A stretch of 26,302 nt of DNA from contig JAJYPT010000009.1 in NCBI GenBank assembly GCA_021795135.1, positions 1 to 26,302 on the forward strand, given 5' to 3'. The notes under the pieces were generated by a model that had not been told where the DNA came from, searched no databases, and was given only the letters and a program-made list of their open reading frames with translations. Made by a program: the position numbers and the translations under genes. The stretch comes from Actinomycetes bacterium (lineage in GTDB: Bacteria > Actinomycetota > Acidimicrobiia > Acidimicrobiales > JAJYPT01). Below are positions 5,479-13,730 of this stretch, in pieces. Each line of letters starts with the position of its first letter. Position 1 is the stretch's first letter.

Positions 5479-7320
5479 ATGACTCAATTGATCCCTTTGG
5501 AAACTTTATTTGGAAATCCACAAAGGATAAATCCTCAAATTTCTCCTGATGCAACAAAGATAGCCTGGATTGCTCCTTATGAGGAAGTTTTGAACGTTTG
5601 GATTGCTGATTTTGATGAAGGAAAGCTGGGCGAAGCTAGACCTATCACAAAAGATAGAGGACGTGGGATTCGTAATTTTTTTTGGACCCATGATAATAGA
5701 TATCTAATCTATATCCAAGACAAACAAGGGGATGAGAATTGGCATCTTTGGGCAGTAAGACTTGAAGATGGGCAAATAAAAGATCTTACGCCTTTTGAAA
5801 ATGTACGAGCTCATGTCGTTGCTTTAGATAAAAACTATCCCAATAAAGTTTTAATCGGTCTAAACAATACCAATCCTCAATTACATGATATTTATTCTTT
5901 GAATTTAGAAACTTTAGAGCTTGAAAAATTGTTAGACAATTTTGGCGTAATTGGATGGTTGGTTGATCCCCAATTTGTACCAAGGGCAGCTATTGCACCT
6001 AAAGCTGATGGTGGTTTTTCTTTGCTTGTACGCCAAGATGAAAATTCTGATTGGAAATCTTTACTAGAAATAAGCAATGAAGATGCTTTGGGGACTAGTC
6101 CGATAGCTTTTTCTAGAGACGGAAATTCTATTTTAGCTATTAGTCCTTTAGATGCCAACGCTGCTCGTTTGATAAAAATAAATATTCAAACAGGTCAATA
6201 TGAGGTAATAGCTCAAGATCCTATTTATGATGTATCAGATGTATTGATTGATGAAGACAGCCGTGAAGTTCAAATGGTTGTTTTTGCAAAAGACAGAAAT
6301 GATTATCATCTAATGGATCAATCTTATGAACCTGAGTGGAATCAAATTCGCACTTTGCATACAGGGGATCCTTTTTTATCAAACAGAGATGATCAATCAC
6401 GAAATTGGGTTATAGGTTTCAACAATGATTCAGGACCCATTCCATATTGGGTTTATGATGCTTTGAATGCAAAAAGTTATTTTTTATTCAATCATCAGCC
6501 AGATCTTGAAAAATATCAATTATCTAAAAAAGAACCTTTTGTATGTAAATCTAGAGATGGATTGGATTTGCATGGATATTTAAGTTTTCCTCTCCAAGAG
6601 AGAGAAAATTTACCAACAGTACTCAAAGTTCATGGCGGTCCTTGGGCTAGAGATGTCTGGGGCTATGATCCTGAGGCTCAGTGGTTGGCAAATAGAGGGT
6701 ATTTATGTATAGAAGTCAATTTTAGGGGTTCTACTGGTTATGGCAAAGATTTCCTCAATGCTGGCAATAAAGAGTGGGGAAATAAAATGCACAATGATTT
6801 AATAGATACTCTTTATTGGGCAGTACAACAAGGATATGTTGATCCAGCTAGGGTTGGTATTTATGGGGGGTCTTATGGAGGATATGCAGCATTGGTGGGA
6901 GCAAGTTTTACTCCCCAGATTTTCAAATGCGCAGTAGATATTGTTGGTCCTTCTAATCTAAAAACACTTATTGAATCTATCCCTCCTTATTGGGCGCCTT
7001 TGGTATCTCAATTTCATACAAGGGTAGGTAACCCTGAAACAGAAGAAGATTTTTTATGGCAGCGTTCTCCTTTATCTAGGGCAGAAGATATAAAAATTCC
7101 TTTATTGATTGCCCAAGGGGCAAATGATCCAAGGGTTAAATTATCTGAGTCTGAGCAGATAGTAGAGGCTTTGAAAAAACATGGAATTGATTATCAATAT
7201 TTAGTTTTTGAAGACGAAGGACATGGTTTTGCCAAACCAGAGAACAGATTGTCGTTTATGCAAACAGCTGAGGAATTCTTATCAACTCATCTTGGAGGCT
7301 TATCTCAAAATCATCAATAA
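5479..7320 (+). CDS. S9-family serine peptidase (prolyl oligopeptidase/acylaminoacyl-peptidase-like)
   Basis: 613 residues. The N-terminal ~350 residues are beta-strand repeats typical of the S9 propeller (NPQISPDATKIAWIAPY; FSRDGNSILAISPLD). The C-terminal alpha/beta hydrolase has VHGGPWARD for the oxyanion hole and the triad Ser465 (GGSYGG), Asp550 (GANDPRV) and His582 (DEGHGF). The family cleaves short peptides, with the propeller limiting substrate size. There is no signal peptide, so it should be cytoplasmic. I place the start at ATG 5479: AAGGA (5465-5469) is 9 bases upstream, whereas the in-frame TTG at 5458 has no ribosome site. Its last 7 bases overlap the end of the convergent cold-shock-like gene. 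Confidence 0.92.
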   Translation: MTQLIPLETLFGNPQRINPQISPDATKIAWIAPYEEVLNVWIADFDEGKLGEARPITKDRGRGIRNFFWTHDNRYLIYIQDKQGDENWHLWAVRLEDGQIKDLTPFENVRAHVVALDKNYPNKVLIGLNNTNPQLHDIYSLNLETLELEKLLDNFGVIGWLVDPQFVPRAAIAPKADGGFSLLVRQDENSDWKSLLEISNEDALGTSPIAFSRDGNSILAISPLDANAARLIKINIQTGQYEVIAQDPIYDVSDVLIDEDSREVQMVVFAKDRNDYHLMDQSYEPEWNQIRTLHTGDPFLSNRDDQSRNWVIGFNNDSGPIPYWVYDALNAKSYFLFNHQPDLEKYQLSKKEPFVCKSRDGLDLHGYLSFPLQERENLPTVLKVHGGPWARDVWGYDPEAQWLANRGYLCIEVNFRGSTGYGKDFLNAGNKEWGNKMHNDLIDTLYWAVQQGYVDPARVGIYGGSYGGYAALVGASFTPQIFKCAVDIVGPSNLKTLIESIPPYWAPLVSQFHTRVGNPETEEDFLWQRSPLSRAEDIKIPLLIAQGANDPRVKLSESEQIVEALKKHGIDYQYLVFEDEGHGFAKPENRLSFMQTAEEFLSTHLGGLSQNHQ

Positions 7321-7532
7321 ATTTTAGTTTGAAGATCTATTTCTGATCCTAAATTTAAAGATGTAGCAAGTCCTTGTTCATCAAGATTAAAAATAACCCT
7401 TTGGCCTTGACGTAGCATTCTAAAAATAGATCCATCCAAAGCAGTTGGTGACAAAGAGTATTCTTTTTTAGAAGCGTCTAAGATAATCCCTGACTTGGTT
7501 TGGGGATTGTAAAATTTTATAACTCCTTGCAT
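7314..7532 (-). CDS. Small cold-shock-domain-like protein, divergent
   Basis: 72 residues starting MQGVIKFYNPQTKSGIILD and ending near LRQGQRVIFNLDEQGLATSL. The order G-x-IKFYNP, a GIIL strand, an SPTALDGSIFRML segment and GQRVIFNLDEQGLA follows the cold-shock/OB-fold layout (GxVKWFN, GFGFI, LxxGQxVxF). The aromatic RNA-binding motifs are eroded: GIIL replaces the usual GFGFI and YSLSP replaces FVH. Nucleic-acid binding is therefore uncertain. A longer reading from TTG at 7580 would add a hydrophobic stretch. I reject it because that DNA looks like a promoter whose -10 box sits 7 bases before ATG 7532. It is divergent from thiL. Confidence 0.6.
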   Translation of the reverse strand: MQGVIKFYNPQTKSGIILDASKKEYSLSPTALDGSIFRMLRQGQRVIFNLDEQGLATSLNLGSEIDLQTKIY

Positions 7533-7539
7533 ACATATA

Positions 7540-7545
7540 AGTATA
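7540..7545 (-). promoter_or_regulatory. -10 box giving a probable leaderless transcript
   Basis: The minus strand reads TATACT here. Seven bases separate it from the ATG at 7532, so transcription would begin at or next to the start codon. No Shine-Dalgarno is present. Leaderless mRNAs are common in actinobacteria. No strong -35 box is visible. Confidence 0.45.
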
Positions 7546-7597
7546 TAAGCTACTAATAGCAAAAGAAGTTTTATGGCCAAGATGAGGGAAAATAGCT

Positions 7598-8527
7598 ATT
7601 AGTGAATTAGATTTAATACAAAAAATTAAAGATCTTTTACCTACTACTCCTAAAGGTCAAATGTGGATTGGAGATGACGCAGCCGTAGTACCTTGTGTGG
7701 ACGGCTTTTTAGTTACTTCTGCAGATATGTCGGTACAAGATGTTCATGCAAACTTAGATTTGATAAATCACTATGATTTTGGCTGGAGGGCTTTTGCTTC
7801 GGCTCTAAGCGACTTAGCAGCTATGGCTGCTATACCATTGCATTCTTTGGTCTGTATTGCTTGTCCGTCAAGTACAGATATAGATAAGCTCTATACAGGA
7901 ATAGCAGCAGCTGCTAAAGAACATAATTGTCCAATTGTAGGTGGAGATATATCTAAAGGACAAAAAATAAATATTTCTATAACTGTAAATGGATATTGTC
8001 CCCATGGTCCTATTTTTCGCTCGGGAGCAAAAGTGGGAGATTCTATATTTGTAACGGCTCCCCTGGGGGCATCTTCTGCGGGACTGGCGTTTTTAAATAC
8101 TGTGTCTAACCCTAAAGAATTAGACATCAGTACTTTAGAGGTCGATAATCAAAACCTGTTGCAAGCTCATTTGAGACCTTTGGCTAAAATAAATCAAGGT
8201 TTAGCTGCTCAAGCAGGAGGAGCTAGTTCAATGATTGATGTTTCTGATGGTCTTGCTACAGATTTGAATCATATAGCAATTGCATCAGGAATTGGAATAG
8301 AATTAGATTCAGTTCCAATAGCTAAACAAGCTAGCTTAGAACAAGCCCTAGGGGGGGGAGAAGACTATGAGTTAATCTTTACAGCATCAGATCCAGCTAA
8401 GATAAAGAATAAATTTAAAGAAAATAAGCTTCTTCCCCCCATTGAGATTGGTCATTGTGTTGCGCAAACCAACAGGCGAACCTTAGCTGGTAAGCCATTT
8501 GCTGTTTCAGGTTGGAGACATTTTTAA
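7598..8527 (+). CDS. thiL: Thiamine-monophosphate kinase (start codon non-canonical or unresolved)
   Basis: ThiL phosphorylates thiamine monophosphate to thiamine diphosphate with ATP. Recognisable ThiL/PurM-superfamily motifs are WIGDDAAVV, VTSADMSVQDVHA, LSDLAAMAA, VGGDISKG, MIDVSDGLATDLNHIA and GGEDYELIF. The first canonical start is ATG at 7661, which begins just before WIGDD. The 21 in-frame codons before it read SELDLIQKIKDLLPTTPKGQ, which fits the normal ThiL N-terminal helix, so translation probably starts earlier. An in-frame stop at 7583-7585 sets the limit. Only ATA (7592) or ATT (7598) remain as starts, and GAGGG (7584-7588) lies 9 bases before the ATT. Drawn from 7598 the protein has 309 residues; from 7661 it has 288. 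The stop abuts the stop of rpmB exactly. Confidence 0.85.
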   Translation: MSELDLIQKIKDLLPTTPKGQMWIGDDAAVVPCVDGFLVTSADMSVQDVHANLDLINHYDFGWRAFASALSDLAAMAAIPLHSLVCIACPSSTDIDKLYTGIAAAAKEHNCPIVGGDISKGQKINISITVNGYCPHGPIFRSGAKVGDSIFVTAPLGASSAGLAFLNTVSNPKELDISTLEVDNQNLLQAHLRPLAKINQGLAAQAGGASSMIDVSDGLATDLNHIAIASGIGIELDSVPIAKQASLEQALGGGEDYELIFTASDPAKIKNKFKENKLLPPIEIGHCVAQTNRRTLAGKPFAVSGWRHF

Positions 8528-8722
8528 CTATCCCAAATGTTTTTGCACCTTTCCTGCTTTAATACAAGAAGTGCAAGCATTAACTCTTTTAGGAGAGCCA
8601 TTTATTACAGCTCTAATTTTTTGAATATTAGGATTCCATCTACGCTTAGTGCGGCGATGAGAATGACTTACACTCATACCAAAAAAAGGTTTTTTCCCAC
8701 AAAGATCACAAACAGATGCCAT
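8528..8722 (-). CDS. rpmB: 50S ribosomal protein L28
   Basis: 64 residues: SVCDLCGKKPFFGMSVSHSHRRTKRRWNPN, then RVNACTSCIKAGKV. It has the L28 core (GNxVSHSxxRTKRRWxPN pattern). The zinc-binding pairs Cys5/Cys8 and Cys50/Cys53 make it the zinc-containing form. The start is ATG at 8722, with GAGG 7-8 bases upstream. It is transcribed opposite to thiL, with stop codons back to back, and divergently from the fakA-like gene. Confidence 0.97.
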   Translation of the reverse strand: MASVCDLCGKKPFFGMSVSHSHRRTKRRWNPNIQKIRAVINGSPKRVNACTSCIKAGKVQKHLG

Positions 8723-8819
8723 TTAATTACCTCAATCAAATAAAAACTAAAAAACAAGTTATAAAAGCTGTCAAAAAACGAATAAACAAAAGCTCGTTCA
8801 AGATTACCATCTTTAGAGT
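8723..8819. promoter_or_regulatory. Divergent control region between rpmB and the fakA-like gene
   Basis: 97 bases. On the minus strand a perfect TTGACA (revcomp of 8769-8774) precedes rpmB. The best -10 at a 17-base spacing, TTTAGT, is weak. For the plus strand I find no convincing promoter or Shine-Dalgarno before ATG 8820. Confidence 0.35.
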
Positions 8820-10484
8820 ATGAAACGCTTAGAGACTTTTTATGTAGAACATTTTATTAACGTTATGCATCTTTATCGAGATGCTCTCCAATCTAATTTG
8901 GAAACAATCAATGAATTGAATGTATATCCAGTTCCAGATGGAGACACTGGCACAAACATGTTGCTTACTGTCGAATCTGTAATAGAAGCACTTAATAAAA
9001 CTATTACAGATTCACAAGAAAACTCTTTCACCATGGAACAACTTTGCAAAACTATTGCTCATTCTTCGCTTATGGGAGCAAGAGGAAACTCTGGTGTAAT
9101 TTTATCTCAAATACTAAGGGCAATGTATGAAAGCTTTAGACCTTTGAGCGAAATAGGACCTCCCCAAATGGCTCAAGCTCTAACCGAAGCCTCTAAAGCT
9201 GCTTATTCAGCAGTGATGAAACCAGTCGAAGGTACGATTTTGACTGTTGCTAGGAGAGCTGGGGAAGATGCTTTCAAAGCAGCCCAACAAGGTCTTAGCC
9301 TAAGTGAAATTTTACAAAAAGCCAGAGATGCTGGATATAAAGCTCTTTTGGAAGGTCCCAAACTTATGCCTGTGTTAGCCCAAGCAGGGGTAGTAGATGC
9401 AGGCGGTAGTGGATTTATGCTCTTGCTGGATTCTTTTTTAGCAATAAGTGAAGGACGAAAACTTCAAACTATTCCCCAACTTGAACAAGCTAGTCCAAAG
9501 CCAGTTAAGGTTTCTTCAGCCGAGGCTTCTTTTGATTCAGTACAAACTTCTAATAGGTATGAAGTTATGTACCTATTAGAAGCTGATGATCAACGCATTG
9601 AAGATTTTAAAAAAACATGGGCTAAACTAGGCGATTCTATAGTTGTAGTTGGAGGAGACGGAATATGGAATTGTCATATTCACAGTGATGAAATAGGACC
9701 CTGTATAGAAGCAGGCCTTCAAGTTGGAAGACCTAAAGATATACGGGTAACAGATTTACAAGATCAAGTCGAACAAAGACAGTTCGAACTCAAAAGCTTT
9801 GAATCTGAAAACCTCGAAATATTGGAAAATAAAACTGCTGTTGTAGTTGTAGCCTTTGGAACCGGCCTAGAAGAAATTTTTACCTCCATGGGTGCTAATA
9901 CAATTATAAAAGGTGGTCAATCTCACAATCCTTCGACAGAAGAGCTACTTATGGCAATTGAATCGGCTCCTGGTGAAGAAGTTATTATTTTACCTAATAA
10001 TCCAAATATTATTTCAGTAGCTAAACTTGCTGCCCAGATTTGTTCTAAATCTGCCATTGTTATGCCCACAACAGATCCAATGCAAGGGTTTTCTTGTTTG
10101 ATGGAATATGATCCTTCTCAATCTAGTCAAAAAAATGCTGAATCCATGCAACAGAGCTTGTCTAGAATTAGAACTGGATACGTAGTTCAAGCTGTAAGAG
10201 ATTCTCAAAGTCCTAAAGGAAATATCAAAAAAGGTAGCTGGATGGCTATGGTTAAAAATACTATAGAAGTAATTGAGCCATCTTTGGAGAAATGTTGTAC
10301 GTCTTTGTTGACACTATTGTTAGATACAGATAGTGAATTAATTACCATAATCACAGGGCAAGGTTCTTTAGAAAAATCTACTCAACAGATACTGAAATGG
10401 GTAGGGGAGAACTTTCCAGATGTAGCTATAGAAGTTCACCAAGGAGATCAGCCTCTTTTTCCTTATTTGGTAGGAGTTGAATAA
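8820..10484 (+). CDS. DAK phosphatase-domain protein, fatty acid kinase subunit FakA-like (YloV)
   Basis: 554 residues. The N-terminal ~200 residues are a DhaL-type ATP-binding helical domain with NVYPVPDGDTGTNM (Asp40 and Asp42 bind Mg-ATP), SLMGARGNSGVILSQILRA and VDAGGSGF. A middle domain and a C-terminal domain (VVVVAFGTGLEEIFTSMGA; EVIILPNNPNI) follow the FakA/YloV plan. FakA phosphorylates a fatty acid held by a FakB (DegV-family) partner, giving acyl-phosphate; no fakB is in this window. In this cluster PlsX, which interconverts acyl-phosphate and acyl-ACP, and ACP lie downstream, which fits the pathway. As I recall, a DAK-domain gene before recG is usual in actinobacteria. Confidence 0.88.
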   Translation: MKRLETFYVEHFINVMHLYRDALQSNLETINELNVYPVPDGDTGTNMLLTVESVIEALNKTITDSQENSFTMEQLCKTIAHSSLMGARGNSGVILSQILRAMYESFRPLSEIGPPQMAQALTEASKAAYSAVMKPVEGTILTVARRAGEDAFKAAQQGLSLSEILQKARDAGYKALLEGPKLMPVLAQAGVVDAGGSGFMLLLDSFLAISEGRKLQTIPQLEQASPKPVKVSSAEASFDSVQTSNRYEVMYLLEADDQRIEDFKKTWAKLGDSIVVVGGDGIWNCHIHSDEIGPCIEAGLQVGRPKDIRVTDLQDQVEQRQFELKSFESENLEILENKTAVVVVAFGTGLEEIFTSMGANTIIKGGQSHNPSTEELLMAIESAPGEEVIILPNNPNIISVAKLAAQICSKSAIVMPTTDPMQGFSCLMEYDPSQSSQKNAESMQQSLSRIRTGYVVQAVRDSQSPKGNIKKGSWMAMVKNTIEVIEPSLEKCCTSLLTLLLDTDSELITIITGQGSLEKSTQQILKWVGENFPDVAIEVHQGDQPLFPYLVGVE

Positions 10485-10490
10485 TTGAAA

Positions 10491-10495
10491 AAGGA
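10491..10495 (+). promoter_or_regulatory. Ribosome binding site deciding the recG TTG start
   Basis: AAGGA lies 8 bases before TTG at 10504. It is the only good Shine-Dalgarno near the start of this frame. Confidence 0.6.
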
Positions 10496-10503
10496 TAGTT
10501 TTT

Positions 10504-12660
10504 TTGGATAGTACTACTAGTCCAGGCACAACATTATTTCAATTAGATCAATTAAGTATTTCTAAGTTACCGACCATGACTAGCCGCAAAACCCAAGCTC
10601 TTGAGACATTAGGCATAACTACGTGGTTGGATTTGCTTACCTATTATCCACGAAGGTATCTAGATCGTTCTGAGCAAAAAACTATTCAAAGTATTGAAAT
10701 AGGCGCTCAAGCAACAGTGTTGGCAAGGGTGAAAAGTTCTTCTGTAAGAAGAACCAGAAGTGGCAAAACTTTAGTAGAAGTCGAAGTATTTGACTCCACT
10801 GCTTCTATGAAATGCAGTTTTTTCAATCAAGCTTGGAGAGCCAAACAACTAAGTGCTGGTAAAGAAGCTATATTGTTTGGCAAGTTGGATTCTTTCCGAG
10901 GCAAAAGACAAATGGTCAATCCTGTAGTGGATTTTATAGGAGACAAAACGGGCAGAATTATTCCACTTTATCCTCAGTCAGAAAAAGCTTCTGTATCTAC
11001 TTGGGAAATAGACAAACTAATTAAAATATTGCTAGATGAAATTGGGCCAATACAGGATCCACTTTTGCCGGTTCAAAGACAAAATTTTAACTTTGAATCT
11101 AGAACTTGGTCTTTTCAACAAATCCACAATCCAAGTTCTTTTGGGGTAATAGAAAAAGCTCGTAAGCGCCTAGCTTTTGATGAGCTTTTGAGGCTGCAGT
11201 TTGTTTTGGTAAGCCAAAAAAAACAAATGCAAGCCCAAGTAAAAGGTATTCGTCACAAAGTAGGTACTGGGCCAAATTATGGAGAACTAATAGAAGCTTT
11301 TTTGTCAGCACTTTCTTATGAAATGACAAATGCTCAAAAAAAAGCAGTCGAAGAAATTTTTCAAGATATGACCCAACCTTTTCCAATGCATAGACTCTTG
11401 CAAGGAGATGTTGGCTCAGGTAAAACAGTAGTGGCAATTTGTACTTTATTAGCAGCAATTCAAAGTGGGTACCAAGGAGCATTTATGGCTCCTACTGAAG
11501 TTTTAGCGGAACAACATTATCTAAGTTTGAAATCAATGTTGTCTCAGATCCAAGTCAAAGGCAAAGAACCTGTTGAGCTTTCTTTATTTGATCCTGTGGT
11601 TCCTTCTTTAGAGATAGGTCTTTTTGTAGCAAAAAATACTGCTTCTAAAAAATCTCAGCTAATTACAGATTTAGCAAGTGGCAAGATTGATATTGCTATT
11701 GGCACACATGCTCTTTTGTCTCCAGAAGTGAAATTCAACCAACTTGGAGTAGTAGTAGTAGATGAACAACATCGTTTTGGGGTAGAACAACGGGCTATGT
11801 TGAGGCAAAAAGGTCAAGACGTAGATGTCTTGGTAATGACTGCTACTCCAATACCTAGAACTGCAGCTATGACTCAATATGGCGATTTGGATGTAAGTGT
11901 TTTAGATGAATTGCCAACAGGAAGACGTCCTATTAAAACTATTTGGGGCTCAACCAAAGATTTTGAGAGGCGTGTTTGGGATAAGTTGATAGAACAAGTC
12001 AATCAAGACAAACAAGCTTATGTGGTTTGTCCACTGATAGAAGACTCAGAAAAAATACAAGCACGTTCTGCTGTTGAGACCTATGAGATTTTAGCTAATG
12101 GAGTATTGAGTAAGCTAAAGTTGGCTTTGTTGCATGGACAAATGACAGCAAAAGAAAAAGAACAAGTCATGGCCGATTTTAGAGATAAAAAGATTGATGT
12201 ATTGATAGCCACTACTGTTATTGAAGTTGGAGTTGATGTACCAAATGCAACTGTTATGGTCATACAAGATGCTGATAGGTTTGGAATTGCTCAACTACAC
12301 CAACTAAGGGGAAGAGTTGGCAGAGGTAAAGATGATTCTTGGTGTTTTTTGCTAGCTGAAGCATCAACTGAAGATTCTAAGGCTCGCCTTGAGGCTTTGG
12401 CCTCTACAACAGATGGCTTTTTGTTGGCTGAAAAAGATCTTGAAATACGTGGAGAAGGCTCTATTTTGGGTACTCGCCAAAAAGGTATCACTGATTTGAA
12501 GTTGGCCTCTTTGAAAAAAGATCTCGATCTCATAGTCCAAGCGCGAGAGCTGGCTAGTGAAATAATTGACCACAAGATACAACCTTGCTCGGATATTTTA
12601 TCCAAAGAAGTAGCATTATTACTAGAAGAACAAGATGCTCAATTTTTGTTTAAAAACTAA
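10504..12660 (+). CDS. recG: ATP-dependent DNA helicase RecG
   Basis: 718 residues, close to the usual RecG length. The N-terminal wedge/OB-fold region (residues ~40-150, TWLDLLTYYPRRYLDRSE, QATVLARVKS) binds branched DNA. Walker A is GDVGSGKT (301-308), the Walker B-type motif is DEQH (420-423), motif III is TATPIPRT, and motif VI is QLRGRVGRG. RecG remodels stalled replication forks and Holliday junctions. The start is TTG, supported by AAGGA 8 bases upstream. The stop overlaps the rsmD ATG by one base (TAATG), so the two are probably translationally coupled. Confidence 0.97.
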   Translation: MDSTTSPGTTLFQLDQLSISKLPTMTSRKTQALETLGITTWLDLLTYYPRRYLDRSEQKTIQSIEIGAQATVLARVKSSSVRRTRSGKTLVEVEVFDSTASMKCSFFNQAWRAKQLSAGKEAILFGKLDSFRGKRQMVNPVVDFIGDKTGRIIPLYPQSEKASVSTWEIDKLIKILLDEIGPIQDPLLPVQRQNFNFESRTWSFQQIHNPSSFGVIEKARKRLAFDELLRLQFVLVSQKKQMQAQVKGIRHKVGTGPNYGELIEAFLSALSYEMTNAQKKAVEEIFQDMTQPFPMHRLLQGDVGSGKTVVAICTLLAAIQSGYQGAFMAPTEVLAEQHYLSLKSMLSQIQVKGKEPVELSLFDPVVPSLEIGLFVAKNTASKKSQLITDLASGKIDIAIGTHALLSPEVKFNQLGVVVVDEQHRFGVEQRAMLRQKGQDVDVLVMTATPIPRTAAMTQYGDLDVSVLDELPTGRRPIKTIWGSTKDFERRVWDKLIEQVNQDKQAYVVCPLIEDSEKIQARSAVETYEILANGVLSKLKLALLHGQMTAKEKEQVMADFRDKKIDVLIATTVIEVGVDVPNATVMVIQDADRFGIAQLHQLRGRVGRGKDDSWCFLLAEASTEDSKARLEALASTTDGFLLAEKDLEIRGEGSILGTRQKGITDLKLASLKKDLDLIVQARELASEIIDHKIQPCSDILSKEVALLLEEQDAQFLFKN

Positions 12661-13190
12661 TGAGAGTCGCATCAGGACTAGCTAAGGGAGTAAAACTTCA
12701 CTCTCCTTTGAGTAGTAGAACTCGACCTACCACTCAAAAAGTCAAAGAAGCAGTTTTTGATTCTCTAAGAACAAATTTTTCACTACAAAATACTAAAGTA
12801 GTTGATCTTTTTGCTGGAAGTGGCGCTATGGGCATAGAAGCTTTATCCCAAGGGGCAAGTCAGGTAACTTTTGTAGAAAATAATCTTCAAGCAATTAAAA
12901 TTATAGAAGCCAACATTGTTTCTACTAAGTTAGATAGGGATAAAACTACATTAGTTAGAGCAAATGTTTTAACTTGGTTATCTCGTTGTTCTTTTGATTT
13001 TGATTTAGCTTTTTGTGATCCTCCTTATGAGTTTTCTAATTGGATACAAGTATTTGACCTACTAAAGACTAAGATATTAGTAGTAGAATCTAATAAATTA
13101 CTTGAAGTTAGCAATTGCCCATATGATCTTTATAAAGTTAAAAAGTATGGCGATACAGTTATTAGTTTTTTAATCGCTCAAAGCTCCTAG
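12660..13190 (+). CDS. rsmD: 16S rRNA (guanine966-N2)-methyltransferase RsmD
   Basis: 176 residues. MRVASGLAKGVKLHSP and RPTTQKVKEAVFDSL are the RsmD N-terminal signature. The SAM-binding motif I is VVDLFAGSGAMGIEALSQGA and the catalytic motif IV is DPPY (120-123). It methylates N2 of G966 in the small-subunit rRNA. It overlaps recG by one base. Confidence 0.94.
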   Translation: MRVASGLAKGVKLHSPLSSRTRPTTQKVKEAVFDSLRTNFSLQNTKVVDLFAGSGAMGIEALSQGASQVTFVENNLQAIKIIEANIVSTKLDRDKTTLVRANVLTWLSRCSFDFDLAFCDPPYEFSNWIQVFDLLKTKILVVESNKLLEVSNCPYDLYKVKKYGDTVISFLIAQSS

Positions 13191-13194
13191 AGGG

Positions 13195-13228
13195 CTAAAT
13201 ATAAATCTAAATATATAAATATAAATAA
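13195..13228 (+). repeat. AT-rich direct repeat in the rsmD-coaD gap
   Basis: AAATATAAAT occurs at 13197-13206 and again at 13217-13226, a 20-base period, within an almost pure A/T stretch. It may supply a promoter-like element for coaD, but no -35 box is clear. AAGG/CCTT (13227-13240) could form a small hairpin just before the coaD ribosome site. Confidence 0.35.
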
Positions 13229-13240
13229 GGCTTAGTCCTT

Positions 13241-13246
13241 GAGAGG
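13241..13246 (+). promoter_or_regulatory. Ribosome binding site deciding the coaD start
   Basis: GAGAGG lies 4 bases before the ATG at 13251 and 7 bases before the ATG at 13254. It excludes the more upstream in-frame TTG at 13239, which it overlaps. Confidence 0.6.
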
Positions 13247-13253
13247 TTGGATG

Positions 13254-13730
13254 ATGAAAACGGCTCTTTTTCCGGGCTCATTTGATCCATTTCATGATGG
13301 CCATCTTGAAATTGTAGAAAGTGCTTGTCGTTTATTTGATCAAGTTATAATAGCAACGATGGTCAATCCCCAAAAGGCAACTCGTCTTTTTGAATTAGAC
13401 GAACGTCAAGAAATGATCACTCAAGCAGTAAGTCATTTAGAAAATATTAAAGTTGTTTCGTTTTCTACACTAGTAGTCCGTCTAGCTAAAGAAGTTGAAG
13501 CAAATGTGATAATACGAGGTCTTAGAGCTGTAACTGATTTTGAAAACGAACTACAGATGGCTCAAATGAATTTTAGTCTTTCAGGAATAGATACTTTGTT
13601 TATACCTACTGCTTCTACTTATTCTTTTTTATCTTCTAGATTGATTAGAGAAGTTGCTAGATTTGGTGGAGACGTATCAAAAATGGTTCCTCCCGCTGTT
13701 GCCAAACAATTAAAAGAGAGGTTCGGATAA
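13254..13730 (+). CDS. coaD: Phosphopantetheine adenylyltransferase CoaD
   Basis: 158 residues, the normal length. It begins MKTALFPGSFDPFHDGH. HDGH (residues 14-17) is the nucleotidyltransferase HxGH motif, and TYSFLSSRLIREVA is the second nucleotide-binding signature. IIRGLRAVTDFENELQMAQMN is the pantetheine-side motif. It transfers AMP from ATP to 4'-phosphopantetheine, the penultimate step of CoA synthesis. GAGAGG favours one of the tandem ATG codons at 13251 and 13254; I use the second. The stop overlaps the next ATG by one base. Confidence 0.96.
   Translation: MKTALFPGSFDPFHDGHLEIVESACRLFDQVIIATMVNPQKATRLFELDERQEMITQAVSHLENIKVVSFSTLVVRLAKEVEANVIIRGLRAVTDFENELQMAQMNFSLSGIDTLFIPTASTYSFLSSRLIREVARFGGDVSKMVPPAVAKQLKERFG

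Noticed and set aside
7533..7580. TTG-initiated hydrophobic extension of the cold-shock-like protein (signal anchor or lipoprotein)
   Set aside because: The residue before the Cys is not a small one as a lipobox requires, there is no ribosome site, and the DNA looks like a -10 promoter region.
11099..11482. A 127-codon minus-strand open frame
   Set aside because: It is antisense to the RecG core including Walker A, and its Leu/Phe-rich composition follows from the complement of Lys/Glu codons.
12291..12605. Overlapping minus-strand frames of about 70-104 codons
   Set aside because: Antisense to the conserved end of recG with no ribosome site or recognisable product.
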